From NCBI RefSeq assembly GCF_039631295.1, contig NZ_JBDIVE010000002.1, positions 434,001-498,000 of the forward strand: a stretch of 64,000 nucleotides of DNA, written 5' to 3'. Below, piece by piece: positions 16,969-24,903 of this stretch; position 1 is the stretch's first letter; each line of letters begins with the position of its first letter. Source of the stretch: Viridibacterium sediminicola. GTDB lineage: Bacteria; Pseudomonadota; Gammaproteobacteria; Burkholderiales; Rhodocyclaceae. A model generated the notes under the pieces. That model was given only the letters and a program-made list of their open reading frames with translations. It was not told the DNA's origin and searched no databases. A program made the translations under genes and the position numbers.

Positions 16969-17095
16969 GATCCGGACCTGGATTAAAATGGGATGCGCGA
17001 GTTTACCGTAAGCGATAGGCTCAAACCTCCGCTCACGCACTGCGCAACAGGCCCGCAACGCTGTCGTGTGCACTTTTGAACCAAGGATCCTGGCA

Positions 17096-17776
17096 ATGAG
17101 TACTCAAACCACTACAAAATCCGTACGCGTCTGGGATCTTCCCTTGCGTCTATTCCACTGGCTGCTGCTCGCTGCCGTTGTCACTGCCTTCGTCGCGATC
17201 CAGACCAATAACATCGAGCTGCATGCCAAGGCCGGCTACGCGGTACTGGCGCTGCTGATTTTCCGCATCGTCTGGGGTTTTGTCGGTGGCACGCACGCAC
17301 GCTTCTGCAGCTTCATCAAGGGGCCGGCCGCCATCAAGGCCTATCTGGCCAATGCCAAGGCCGGCAAGCACGATCCCTCGCAAACCGGCCACAATGCGCT
17401 GGGTGCTCTGTCGGTCGTGGGTCTGATCGGCGTGCTGCTGTTGCAGGTCACGACCGGCCTGTTCAACCATAGCGACGACTTCTTCTTCGATGCGCCGCTC
17501 TACAAATTCGTCAGCAGCGCCGTGGCCGGCAATCTGGCCGAGCTGCACGAAACCTTGCCGGGCCTGATCCTCGCGCTGATCGGTCTGCACATCGCTGCGA
17601 TCCTGTTCTATCGCTTCGTCAAGCGCGATAACCTGGTCAAGCCGATGATCACCGGCAGCAAGGACATCCCGGCCGAGGCCACCACGCCTGATGCCAAGGG
17701 CGGCAACCCGCTGCTTGGCACCGTGGTGCTGGCGATTGCCGTAGCCATCGTCTGGTACATCACGACGCAAGTCTGA
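17096..17776 (+). CDS. Cytochrome b561 family membrane protein
   Basis: 226 residues from MSTQTTTKSVRVWDLPLRLFH. Four membrane helices (about 17-37, 45-62, 98-118, 150-172) with His residues placed to bind b-type heme: RLFHWLLLAA, ELHAKAGYAV and, in the fourth helix, LHETLPGLILALIGLHIAAI. A fifth C-terminal helix (GTVVLAIAVAIVWYITT) follows a charged linker. Such proteins pass electrons from the quinone pool or dehydrogenases to periplasmic carriers. It converges with a cytochrome c' gene across a shared terminator, which may be functional pairing (inference). Confidence 0.88.
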   Translation: MSTQTTTKSVRVWDLPLRLFHWLLLAAVVTAFVAIQTNNIELHAKAGYAVLALLIFRIVWGFVGGTHARFCSFIKGPAAIKAYLANAKAGKHDPSQTGHNALGALSVVGLIGVLLLQVTTGLFNHSDDFFFDAPLYKFVSSAVAGNLAELHETLPGLILALIGLHIAAILFYRFVKRDNLVKPMITGSKDIPAEATTPDAKGGNPLLGTVVLAIAVAIVWYITTQV

Positions 17777-17792
17777 GCCAGGCCACAGCCGT

Positions 17793-17823
17793 AAAAAAAG
17801 CCAGCGCATGCGCTGGCTTTTTT
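17793..17823. terminator. Bidirectional terminator between cytochrome genes
   Basis: A-tract, GCCAGCGC-AT-GCGCTGGC, T-tract: a near-perfect palindrome with A7 on one side and T6 on the other. It works for both the plus-strand cytochrome b561 gene (stop at 17776) and the minus-strand cytochrome c' gene (stop at 17841). Confidence 0.93.
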
Positions 17824-17840
17824 GTGCTCCGAGGCGTCGC

Positions 17841-18293
17841 TCAGTGATAGCTGCTGTCGCGGAAGCTATCGTGACAATTCTTGCAGCTACCCTGCACTTC
17901 GCCGATGGCTGCGCGCAAGCCCGCCACATCATTCACGCTATTGAGCTTCTTGCTGGCCACACTGAGCTTCTCGACGGCAGCCTTGAAGGCTTCCGGCTCG
18001 GACCAGATCTTAGCCGAAGCACGCGTCGGCAGCCCCTTGTCGGAACCCGGCGCAAAGCCAGCCGCGGCCAGATCAGCGACCAGTGCGTTGATGTATTCAG
18101 CGCGCTGTTGCACAGCGTCCTTGTTGAAAGCCACGTCGCCCTTGGCCACTGCGCCCAGGGCGCCAACATTGCGTGCCAGCAGCTGGAAGCCGCCTTGGCG
18201 CAAACGGATCTGATCTTCCGGCTTGGACTGGGCAAAGGCGCTGGACGCGCTGAGGGCGGCCAGAGCCAGCAAAGCGAGGCTACGAAGTTTCAT
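17841..18293 (-). CDS. Cytochrome c' (cytochrome c-prime)
   Basis: 150 residues. A Sec signal peptide (cleavage after SAFA, residue 21) leads to a periplasmic protein. The heme c motif CKNCH is at residues 137-141, near the C-terminus, the hallmark of the four-helix-bundle cytochrome c'. The mature N-terminus (PEDQIRLRQGGFQLLARN) also fits. Cytochromes c' bind NO and CO and can protect against nitrosative stress. Convergent with cytochrome b561; a shared role in electron transfer is possible but not shown. Confidence 0.93.
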   Translation of the reverse strand: MKLRSLALLALAALSASSAFAQSKPEDQIRLRQGGFQLLARNVGALGAVAKGDVAFNKDAVQQRAEYINALVADLAAAGFAPGSDKGLPTRASAKIWSEPEAFKAAVEKLSVASKKLNSVNDVAGLRAAIGEVQGSCKNCHDSFRDSSYH

Positions 18294-18407
18294 CTTTTAT
18301 TCTCCTGTGGGTAAAAGTCGGGATGCGGATAGGGCACTACAGACGATAAACACGTGGTGTGAGGATTTATTCCCCGGCCTGGGATACCCCTCACTAGATT
18401 GTGGATG

Positions 18408-19502
18408 CTACGCGAAAGTTCCGTGTCCATGCTGCGCCAGCGCCCAGGCGACGTGTTCGCGGACCAGCGGCGAATCATGCTCGCGGCGCGCCTGCAAGGC
18501 GGCCAGGATTTCCGGGGTACGCGGCGCATTGCCCAGCCCGACCGCCAGATTGCGTAGCCAGCGCTCGTAGCCGATGCGATAAATGGCGCTGCCCGCCATA
18601 CGCGCGTTGAATTCGTCCTCACTCCAGGCAAACAGTTCGACCAGGGAGGCGGTATCGAGTCCGTTGCGCACAGCGAAATCCGGCTGATCACTGCTGCGCG
18701 CAAAACGGTTCCAGGGGCAGACCAACTGACAATCGTCACAGCCATAAATGCGATTGCCGATCAGCGGGCGGAATTCCTCCGGAATGGCGCCTTTGAGTTC
18801 GATGGTGAGGTAGGAGATGCAGCGCCGCGCATCCAGCTTGTAGGGCGCGACGATGGCCTGCGTCGGGCACACCTCGATGCAGCGCTGACAATCGCCGCAA
18901 TGCTCAGTCACCACTTCGTCAGGCGGCAAGGCCAGATCGGTGTAGAGCTCGCCGAGGAAGAACAGCGAACCGGCCTCGCGCGTCAGCGTCAGCGTGTGCT
19001 TGCCGCGCCAGCCCAGACCCGCGCGGCGCGCCAGCTCGACTTCCAGCACCGGCGCTGAATCGACGAAGACGCGGTGGCCAAAGGGGCCGATCTGCGCGGT
19101 GATGCGCTCGGCAAGCTGCTGCAGGCGCGCGCGCAGCACCTTGTGATAGTCACGCCCCATGGCGTAGCGCGAGATATAGGCGCGCTCGCCATCGGCCAGC
19201 ACCGCATCGGCAGCGCTCAATGCGGCTTGCGCCACATAGGGCATGCGCAGCGAGATCACGCTCAGCGTGCCCGGCACAAGTTCAGCCGGGCGGGCGCGCT
19301 TTAGGCCATGGCGCGCCATATAATCCATCTCGCCGTGAAAGCCGGCGGCCAGCCAATCTGCGAGGCCTGTTTCAGCCTCGCCCAGATCGATACCGGCCAC
19401 GCCGGCCGCAGCAAAGCCCAGTTCGCGCGCCCAGTCCTTGATCAAGGCCTTGAGCGCGGCGCCATCCACCCCAGCAGCGAGAGAGTTTTCGTGTCCAGTC
19501 AC
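18408..19502 (-). CDS. queG: Epoxyqueuosine reductase QueG
   Basis: 364 residues from a GTG start. QueG performs the last step of queuosine synthesis in tRNA, reducing epoxyqueuosine with cobalamin. Two 4Fe-4S clusters are shown by CGDCQRCIEVCP and CDDCQLVCPW; RYAMGRDYHKVLR and DSAPVLEVELARRAGLGWRG are family signatures. Later starts are possible because the first ~15 residues are poorly conserved. The GTG lies inside the first codons of the divergent tsaE, so the two 5' ends overlap. In E. coli queG is divergent from nnr-tsaE-amiB; here nnr is missing. Confidence 0.93.
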   Translation of the reverse strand: MTGHENSLAAGVDGAALKALIKDWARELGFAAAGVAGIDLGEAETGLADWLAAGFHGEMDYMARHGLKRARPAELVPGTLSVISLRMPYVAQAALSAADAVLADGERAYISRYAMGRDYHKVLRARLQQLAERITAQIGPFGHRVFVDSAPVLEVELARRAGLGWRGKHTLTLTREAGSLFFLGELYTDLALPPDEVVTEHCGDCQRCIEVCPTQAIVAPYKLDARRCISYLTIELKGAIPEEFRPLIGNRIYGCDDCQLVCPWNRFARSSDQPDFAVRNGLDTASLVELFAWSEDEFNARMAGSAIYRIGYERWLRNLAVGLGNAPRTPEILAALQARREHDSPLVREHVAWALAQHGHGTFA

Positions 19503-20012
19503 GCCGCGGATGATAGTCCGCCCCAGCCGCCAGCGGCCATCGTCTTGGAACTTCCTGATGAAGCGGCGACCGAAGCCTTCGGCGCTGCGCTGGCGCCGCT
19601 GGTGCAGGCTGCAGCAGACAGCGGCCTGGTCATCTGGCTCAGTGGCGACCTGGGCGCCGGCAAAACCACCACCACGCGTGGCCTGCTGCGCGCCCTGGGC
19701 CACACCGGCTCGGTCAAAAGTCCGACTTACAGCTTGCTCGAACCTTATGTTGTTTCTAGAATTGCGTTATATCACTTTGATTTTTATCGATTCAATCACC
19801 CGGACGAATTCCTTGAAGCAGGCCTGGACGAATACTTCTCTGGCGCTGGCATCTGCCTGGTCGAATGGGCCGACAAAGCCCTGCCCTACGTCCCGCAGCC
19901 GGACATCGACATCCAGCTGCGCGTCGCGGGTTCGGGCCGCGTGGCCAGCGTTCAAGCCTGTAGCGAACGGGGGCGGGCATGTCTGAGTCACAGCGCCCTG
20001 CGCCGCACATGA
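19491..20012 (+). CDS. tsaE: tRNA threonylcarbamoyladenosine ATPase TsaE
   Basis: 173 residues from a GTG start (GAGAG 9 nt upstream). TsaE is the ATPase of the t6A37 tRNA modification complex. Walker A GDLGAGKTTTTRG, then SVKSPTYSLLEPY, HFDFYRF and CLVEWADKA are family motifs. The start is uncertain since the first 20 residues are not conserved. The frame overlaps the amiC start by 34 nt. A stretch around 19735-19800 (LLEPYVVSRIALYHFDFYRF) is much richer in A/T than its neighbours and uses otherwise rare codons. Confidence 0.9.
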   Translation: MSSHAADDSPPQPPAAIVLELPDEAATEAFGAALAPLVQAAADSGLVIWLSGDLGAGKTTTTRGLLRALGHTGSVKSPTYSLLEPYVVSRIALYHFDFYRFNHPDEFLEAGLDEYFSGAGICLVEWADKALPYVPQPDIDIQLRVAGSGRVASVQACSERGRACLSHSALRRT

Positions 20013-21361
20013 ACGGCTTGCTGGAGAGCATGTCGCGGCGCAGCCTGCTCAAGGCCGGCGGCGCGCTGATGAGCGTGCTGGTGTCGCCGATTGCGCTCGG
20101 CGCCGACAGCAAGATCCTCGCCGTGCGCGTCTGGCCGGCGCAGGACTACACCCGCATCACCCTCGAAGGCGGCGATGCGCTCAAGTACAACGCGCAGGTT
20201 GTCAAGAACCCGGAACGCCTGGTCGTCGATCTGGAAGGCGTCGAGTTCGACAGCGTGCTGCAAAGCCTGCCTTCCAAGATCACCGATAATGATCCCTACA
20301 TCAAGCTGATCCGCGCCGGCCGCAACCGGCCCGGCGTGGTGCGCCTGGTGGTCGAACTCAAGGCCGAGATCCGGCCGCAGATCTTCACCCTGGCGCCAAT
20401 CGGCAATTACGGCAATCGCCTGGTGCTCGATCTGTACCCGGTGCAGGCGCCCGATCCGCTGCTGGCGCTGATCGAGAAAAGCTCGCCCGAGGCCGCCGCC
20501 GTCGGCAATGCGCCTGCGCCCGAGCGCAAGGTGGACAATCTGCGCCTCGACGCCACCATCAACGACGAGACGCGCAAGCCGCCGCCCTCGCTGGACCGCG
20601 CGCCGCCCACGGACCGCGATGGCCTGAGCAAGCCCAAGCTGCCGCGCATGATCACCATCGCGCTGGACCCCGGCCATGGCGGCGAAGATCCGGGCGCGGT
20701 CGGCCAGGGCGGCAATTACGAGAAAACCGTGGTGCTGTCGATTGCCAAGCGCCTCAAGCAACGCATCGACGACGAGCCGAACATGCGCGCCATGCTCACC
20801 CGCGACGCCGACTTCTTCGTGCCGCTCGGCCAGCGCGTGCAAAAAGCCCGCCGCGTGCAAGCCGACCTCTTCGTGTCAATCCACGCCGATGCCTTCATCA
20901 AGCCCGAGGCACGCGGCAGCTCGGTGTTCATCCTCTCCGAGCGCGGCGCATCGAGCACCGCCGCCAAATGGCTGGCCAACAAGGAAAACGCCTCCGACCT
21001 GATCGGTGGCATCAGCGTCGCCACGCGCGACGCGCATCTGGCGCGCACCCTGCTCGACCTGTCGCAAACGGCGACGCTCAACGACAGCACCAAGCTTGCC
21101 AAGGCCGTGCTGGGCGAGATCGGCGGCATCAACACCTTGCACCGCGGCGCCATCGAACAGGCGGGCTTTGCCGTGCTCAAAGCGCCGGACATTCCCAGCA
21201 TCCTGGTCGAGACAGCCTTCATCTCCAACCCTGAAGAAGAGCGCAAGCTCATCGACGAGGCCTATCAGGACAAGATGGCCGATGCCTTGCTGCGCGGTAT
21301 CAAACGCTACTTCTCGAAGAACCCGCCACTCGCCAAGTCCAAGCTGGCAATGCTGGATTGA
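19979..21361 (+). CDS. amiC: N-acetylmuramoyl-L-alanine amidase AmiC, Tat-exported
   Basis: 460 residues. It cleaves septal peptidoglycan between MurNAc and the peptide during cell separation. The N-terminus has a twin-arginine signal SRRSLLK (R20-R21) before a hydrophobic core, as AmiC of E. coli. An AMIN domain (about 45-150: RVWPAQDYTRITLEG, PERLVVDLEGV) precedes a linker and the zinc amidase domain (from about 220: IALDPGHGGEDPGAVG; later FVSIHADAF; E near VETAFISN). It overlaps tsaE by 34 nt and follows the common tsaE-ami order. Confidence 0.95.
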   Translation: MSESQRPAPHMNGLLESMSRRSLLKAGGALMSVLVSPIALGADSKILAVRVWPAQDYTRITLEGGDALKYNAQVVKNPERLVVDLEGVEFDSVLQSLPSKITDNDPYIKLIRAGRNRPGVVRLVVELKAEIRPQIFTLAPIGNYGNRLVLDLYPVQAPDPLLALIEKSSPEAAAVGNAPAPERKVDNLRLDATINDETRKPPPSLDRAPPTDRDGLSKPKLPRMITIALDPGHGGEDPGAVGQGGNYEKTVVLSIAKRLKQRIDDEPNMRAMLTRDADFFVPLGQRVQKARRVQADLFVSIHADAFIKPEARGSSVFILSERGASSTAAKWLANKENASDLIGGISVATRDAHLARTLLDLSQTATLNDSTKLAKAVLGEIGGINTLHRGAIEQAGFAVLKAPDIPSILVETAFISNPEEERKLIDEAYQDKMADALLRGIKRYFSKNPPLAKSKLAMLD

Positions 21362-21465
21362 TATCGGCCAAGCCCATGCCGGCCGCTATGCATTCATAAT
21401 GCCGGCTTGGGCAGCCGCGCGCCTGCGCGCAGCTGGATCCGCAACCGGCACCTGGAGAGGCCCGA

Positions 21466-22302
21466 ATGATGCGCAGCTGTCTGTTTATCCTGTGTGCCCT
21501 GCTGCTCGCCGCCTGTGCGGGCCCTGCCGCAACACTGCAAAAAAGCGAGATCGGCTATTCGCTTGACACAGACGGCGGTGTCTCGCCCCACGCGGCAACG
21601 CGCTGGAATGCCCTGATCGTCGCCACCGGCAACGAAGCCGGCGTGTTTGGCCATTTCGTCAGCGACTTCAGCAAAGCCTTGCAGCAAACCAGCAGCCTCA
21701 ACAAGCTGACGCCCATGCTGGCGATTCCGGTCGATAAATTCCCGCAGCTGCTGTCGACCGACAGCAATATCGACAAAGCCATGGCGCGCCTGGCGCCGCG
21801 TGAAGGCGAAGGCTGCCTGGTGTATCTCACCGGTCACGGCAGCCCGGCCGGCATCGCGCTCTCGGCCATGCCGTTCAAACCGACAATGCCTCCCGGAAGG
21901 CTGGAGAAAATACTCGGGCGCTGCGCCGGGCACCCGACCATCGTCGTGGTCTCGGCCTGTTACAGCGGCGTGTTCATGAAACCCGGCATTGCGAGCAAGG
22001 AGCGCATCGTCTTTACCGCCGCCGATGCAAAGCATCCCTCATTCGGCTGTTCAGACGATACGCATTACACCTATTTTGACGGCTGCTTCCTCGACAGCTG
22101 GAAGAAGGGCGGCACCTGGCAAAGTCTGGCGCGCGAGATCAATGCCTGCGTGAGCCGCAAGGAAGCCGCGCTGCATGCGCTACCTTCGTCGCCGCAGTTC
22201 TTCTTCGGCCGCGAGATGAGCAATCTGCCGCTCCCCGCACTGAAAGTGCCGGACGGCAGCAGCCCAATCGCCGCAAGCCAGGAACCCCCACCAAAACCCT
22301 GA
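21466..22302 (+). CDS. Lipoprotein of the peptidase C13 (legumain-like) family
   Basis: 278 residues. The signal peptide ends in a lipobox LAAC (lipidated C17). The middle holds a clan-CD cysteine protease dyad: hydrophobic strand then His in YLTGHGSP (H124) and strand then Cys in VVVSACYSG (C165), the order and spacing of legumain/caspase-like folds. Legumains cut after Asn, but substrate cannot be read here. The C-terminal 25 residues are Pro/Ser-rich. It lies 104 nt after amiC. A possible alternative start is the second Met. Family call rests on the dyad motifs, so the protease activity is inference. Confidence 0.8.
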   Translation: MMRSCLFILCALLLAACAGPAATLQKSEIGYSLDTDGGVSPHAATRWNALIVATGNEAGVFGHFVSDFSKALQQTSSLNKLTPMLAIPVDKFPQLLSTDSNIDKAMARLAPREGEGCLVYLTGHGSPAGIALSAMPFKPTMPPGRLEKILGRCAGHPTIVVVSACYSGVFMKPGIASKERIVFTAADAKHPSFGCSDDTHYTYFDGCFLDSWKKGGTWQSLAREINACVSRKEAALHALPSSPQFFFGREMSNLPLPALKVPDGSSPIAASQEPPPKP

Positions 22303-22400
22303 TGCTTGACCCACGGCAAGCCGGGCCAAAGGCAAGACGCCGACAATGCAATTGTTGTTTGCAGCCATCACATTGTCAGCAGATGCCATCAGTTTCAGTC

Positions 22401-22817
22401 ATGAAAGGCGTGGAGTTCAGTCTCCGTTACGCACAGCGCGAAGCACATTGGGCGTGCACGGATGCCAGCCGGCTGATGCAGGCACGCCTGGCTTTCTATG
22501 CGCCGGAACAGATCAAGCATCAGCTGCTGTTCTTCATCGAACAGGACGCGGAAGTGGTGGCGCTGTGCAGCTGCGAAGCCTCCAATTGCGGCGAGCTGAT
22601 CAGCCTGATCGGCATGTCGGTCGACCCGCGCTTCCAGGGACAGGGCTACTGTTCCTGCCTGGTCCAGGCCATTGCCCGCTTCATGCATGACGGCGGCTAC
22701 CGCGCCCTCTGCGTCAGCCGTTACACCCGCGCCGGTCTGCGTCAGCTGCGGCCCTGCCTGTTCAAACACATGCAAGACATCGAGATTCTGGACGACACCA
22801 TCGCCCAGGCCGCCTGA
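22401..22817 (+). CDS. GNAT-family N-acetyltransferase
   Basis: 138 residues from the ATG at 22401; no convincing RBS is visible, and another ATG lies six codons upstream. The acetyl-CoA site motif A is present (MSVDPRFQGQGYCSCLVQAI, with QGQGY). GNAT proteins transfer acetyl from CoA to amino groups of small molecules or proteins; the substrate is unknown. It is unusually Cys-rich (several Cys in the first 90 residues). It sits between the C13 lipoprotein and the hydrolase gene with an 84-nt gap and no obvious functional tie. Confidence 0.72.
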   Translation: MKGVEFSLRYAQREAHWACTDASRLMQARLAFYAPEQIKHQLLFFIEQDAEVVALCSCEASNCGELISLIGMSVDPRFQGQGYCSCLVQAIARFMHDGGYRALCVSRYTRAGLRQLRPCLFKHMQDIEILDDTIAQAA

Positions 22818-22933
22818 GCGAGCGCCTTCGGTCAGCGCACAGCCCTGCCGCAACACAAGCGCAGTAGACTGCAGCCCGCTATGCTTGCGGCGGGGGCCGA
22901 CAGGCAGCATTGCCTGAACACGATGAGAGCGCC

Positions 22934-23872
22934 ATGGCGATAACCGAGACAATGAAAGCAGCCGACACCTCTGGCAAAGCCAGCCTGCGCAGCGAGGAGA
23001 TCGCGCTGTGGGCGCCGTTCAGCCCGCCCGGCAGCGAAGGCCTGGATTTACAGGAGCAGGTGATCGATCGCGGTCAGCCGGGGGACCCGCGCCGCACGCT
23101 CTCGGGCATCGCCACCCCGAGCCTCACTGCGTATTTCCCGCAGCAGCCCAATGGCACGGCAGCCGTGCTGATTGGCGGCGGCGGTTACACCTCCCTGGTC
23201 ATCGACACTGAAGGCACCGATGTCGCCCGCTGGCTCAACACCCTGGGCGTGACCGCCTTCGTGCTCAAGCATCGCCTGCCCGGCGAGGGACATGCCGAGG
23301 GCCAGCTGGTGCCGCTGCAAGACGGCCAACGCGCGCTACGCCTGGTGCGCCAGCGCGCCGCCGAATGGGGACTGGAGACGGCACGCATCGGCGTCGTCGG
23401 CCTGTCTTCCGGCGCGCATCTGGCTTCGATGATGGGTACTTCTTTCGCCGAACGCGTGTATGCGCCGCGCGATGCAATCGACGCGGCCGATGCCCGCCCG
23501 TCCTTCATGGTGCTGGGCTACGGCCCCTACTCGGCCAATGCGCGGCACTGCCTGATCAATCCGCAACAAGCACCGATGCTGCCGGTGGAAAAACAGGCGC
23601 TGTACGACCGTTTCCCGACCGACCAGCAGATCCACGCCGATACGCCGCCGTGCTTCCTGATGCACACTGACAACGATCCGCGCGTCAACCCGCTCAACAG
23701 CATCCGCTTCTATCTGGCGCTGAAAGCCGCCGGCCTGCCAGCCGAGCTGCACATTTTCCAGGACGGCGGTCACGGCGTGGCGATCCGCAGCTCCGCGGGC
23801 TATCCGGTCGCCAGCTGGCCCCAGCTGTGCGCCAACTGGCTGCAGCAGCAAGGCTTCCTGCCCGCCGCCTGA
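22934..23872 (+). CDS. Alpha/beta-hydrolase, probable esterase (Aes/BD-FAE-like)
   Basis: 312 residues. The catalytic triad is readable: nucleophile in GVVGLSSGAHL (Ser), Asp in MHTDNDPRVNP, His in FQDGGHGVAIR. An oxyanion-hole GGGGYTSL motif lies before the nucleophile (around residue 88). This layout is that of lipases/esterases of the Aes and BD-FAE type; some relatives deacetylate plant polysaccharides. An acetyl-xylan esterase role would fit the pectate lyase elsewhere in the window, but that is inference. Start at MAITETMKAA chosen by GAGAG upstream. Confidence 0.8.
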   Translation: MAITETMKAADTSGKASLRSEEIALWAPFSPPGSEGLDLQEQVIDRGQPGDPRRTLSGIATPSLTAYFPQQPNGTAAVLIGGGGYTSLVIDTEGTDVARWLNTLGVTAFVLKHRLPGEGHAEGQLVPLQDGQRALRLVRQRAAEWGLETARIGVVGLSSGAHLASMMGTSFAERVYAPRDAIDAADARPSFMVLGYGPYSANARHCLINPQQAPMLPVEKQALYDRFPTDQQIHADTPPCFLMHTDNDPRVNPLNSIRFYLALKAAGLPAELHIFQDGGHGVAIRSSAGYPVASWPQLCANWLQQQGFLPAA

Positions 23873-23875
23873 GTC

Positions 23876-24082
23876 ATGCCAGAACCGGCACTGCTGTTCG
23901 CGTCCTTGCTGTTCGGGCTGGTCGGCTTGCTGGCCTTCCGCTTCGGCAAGCGCAATGCCAACTGGGCGCAGTTGCTGATCGGCATCGCCCTGATGGTTTT
24001 TCCCTACTTCGTCAGCAGTCTTGTGCTGAGCTACCTGATCGGCGCTGCGCTCTGCCTGGCGCTCTACCTCTGGCGCGATTGA
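23876..24082 (+). CDS. Small two-helix membrane protein, unknown
   Basis: 68 residues, starting 3 nt after the hydrolase stop, so cotranscribed. Two hydrophobic helices (about 6-21 and 32-62, the latter probably two spans with a short turn). Short basic loop FGKRNANW between them. I do not recognise a family function. Similar short proteins are common next to enzymes in beta-proteobacteria, usually hypothetical. Confidence 0.65.
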   Translation: MPEPALLFASLLFGLVGLLAFRFGKRNANWAQLLIGIALMVFPYFVSSLVLSYLIGAALCLALYLWRD

Positions 24083-24128
24083 GGCACTGACGCGAACAAG
24101 CCACGATGGCTGCAGCCATAAAAAAGGC

Positions 24129-24345
24129 CGCTCACGGCGGTAATGCAGTTCAGTTAAGACCTATTCAGTTTTTTGGGCGACGGATTTTCAACGCAAAGGA
24201 CGCGAAGAAAGACAGAAGGTCCGCAAAGGAAACCAAAAAATCGTTTTCCTTTGTGGACCTTTGCTTTTCCTTTGCGCCCTTTGCGTCAAAACCCAGCGCA
24301 TCAAACATGCGCATAGCCTAACTGAACGGTATTGCGCTCACGGCG
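24129..24345. mobile_element. MITE-like non-autonomous element with an 11-bp target duplication
   Basis: An 11-bp direct repeat CGCTCACGGCG stands at 24129-24139 and 24335-24345. Just inside, imperfect inverted ends read TAATGCAGTTCAGTTAAG (left) and AATACCGTTCAGTTAGG (right, reverse strand), sharing GTTCAGTTA. No transposase gene lies within. Rejoining the flanks at the repeat gives AAAAAAGGCCGCTCACGGCGCC, a hairpin that looks like the original terminator of ohr, so the element seems to have inserted into the loop/stem of a terminator. Ends and duplication are visible; mobility is inference. Confidence 0.6.
24191..24286. repeat. Large imperfect inverted repeat of CAAAGGA-type units
   Basis: Two 42-nt arms (24191-24232 and 24245-24286) match as inverted repeats at about 34 of 42 positions with a 12-nt loop (CC-A6-TCG and a T). 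Both are built from short units such as ACGCAAAGGNCGC and AGGTCCNCAAAGGAAA. It forms a long hairpin inside the MITE-like element. Repeats of this CAAAGGA type are scattered in beta-proteobacterial genomes; whether others exist in this genome cannot be seen here. Confidence 0.75.
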
Positions 24346-24366
24346 CCTCTTGGCGTGCTGCGCTGA

Positions 24367-24792
24367 TTACACCAGGGTCAGCGTGACGTCGATATTGCCA
24401 CGCGTGGCATTCGAGTACGGGCAGACGATGTGCGCGGCGTCGATCAGCTTTTGCGCTTCGGCCTTGTCCATGCCCGGCAGCGAAATCTTCAGCTCGACTT
24501 CGATACCGAAACCGTTCGGGATCTGGCCAATACCCACCAGACCGGTGATGCTGGCGTCCGCCGGCATCTTGTAACCATCGCGGCCGGCGACGAACTTCAT
24601 CGCGCCGGTGAAACAGGCCGAGTAGCCCGCAGCGAAGAGCTGCTCCGGATTGGTTCCGCCAACGCCCGAACCACCGAGTTCCTTCGGCGGCACCAGGCGC
24701 AGGTCAAAACTGTTGTCGGACGACACAGCGCGACCATCACGACCGCCGGTGGAAGTGGCTTCTGCACGGTACAGCACTTTTTCGAGTTTCAT
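24367..24792 (-). CDS. ohr: Organic hydroperoxide resistance protein Ohr
   Basis: 141 residues. Ohr is a thiol peroxidase that reduces organic hydroperoxides. Both catalytic cysteines are present: C60 (GYSACF) and C124 (VCPYSNATRGN), with the family opening KVLYRAEATSTGGRDGR. It is divided from its MarR-type repressor ohrR by 111 nt that contain one of two matching palindromic operators. Start codon agrees with the family. Regulation by oxidation of OhrR is known in homologues. Confidence 0.96.
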   Translation of the reverse strand: MKLEKVLYRAEATSTGGRDGRAVSSDNSFDLRLVPPKELGGSGVGGTNPEQLFAAGYSACFTGAMKFVAGRDGYKMPADASITGLVGIGQIPNGFGIEVELKISLPGMDKAEAQKLIDAAHIVCPYSNATRGNIDVTLTLV

Positions 24793-24823
24793 CTTGGCTT
24801 GCTCCTGTAATTAAGTGTTTGGC

Positions 24824-24847
24824 AATTAAATTGCGCGCAATATTTTT
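24824..24847 (-). promoter_or_regulatory. OhrR operator upstream of ohr
   Basis: AATTAAATTG-CGCG-CAATATTTTT, an imperfect palindrome with the same left half and 4-nt spacer as the perfect site upstream of ohrR (25434-25457). It sits 32 nt upstream of the ohr start, where repressor binding would block transcription. The shared half-site is the evidence. Confidence 0.75.
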
Positions 24848-24903
24848 GCCGCGCTGCGGGTCGTGCCAAAAAACGACCCTCAAATTCATGTTCAAAATCT
24901 GCT

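Noticed and set aside
22302..22400. N-terminal extension of the GNAT gene starting at 22302
   Set aside because: The extra 33 codons (Arg/Cys/Gln-rich) do not look like the family. The start at 22401 was kept, although its RBS is weak.
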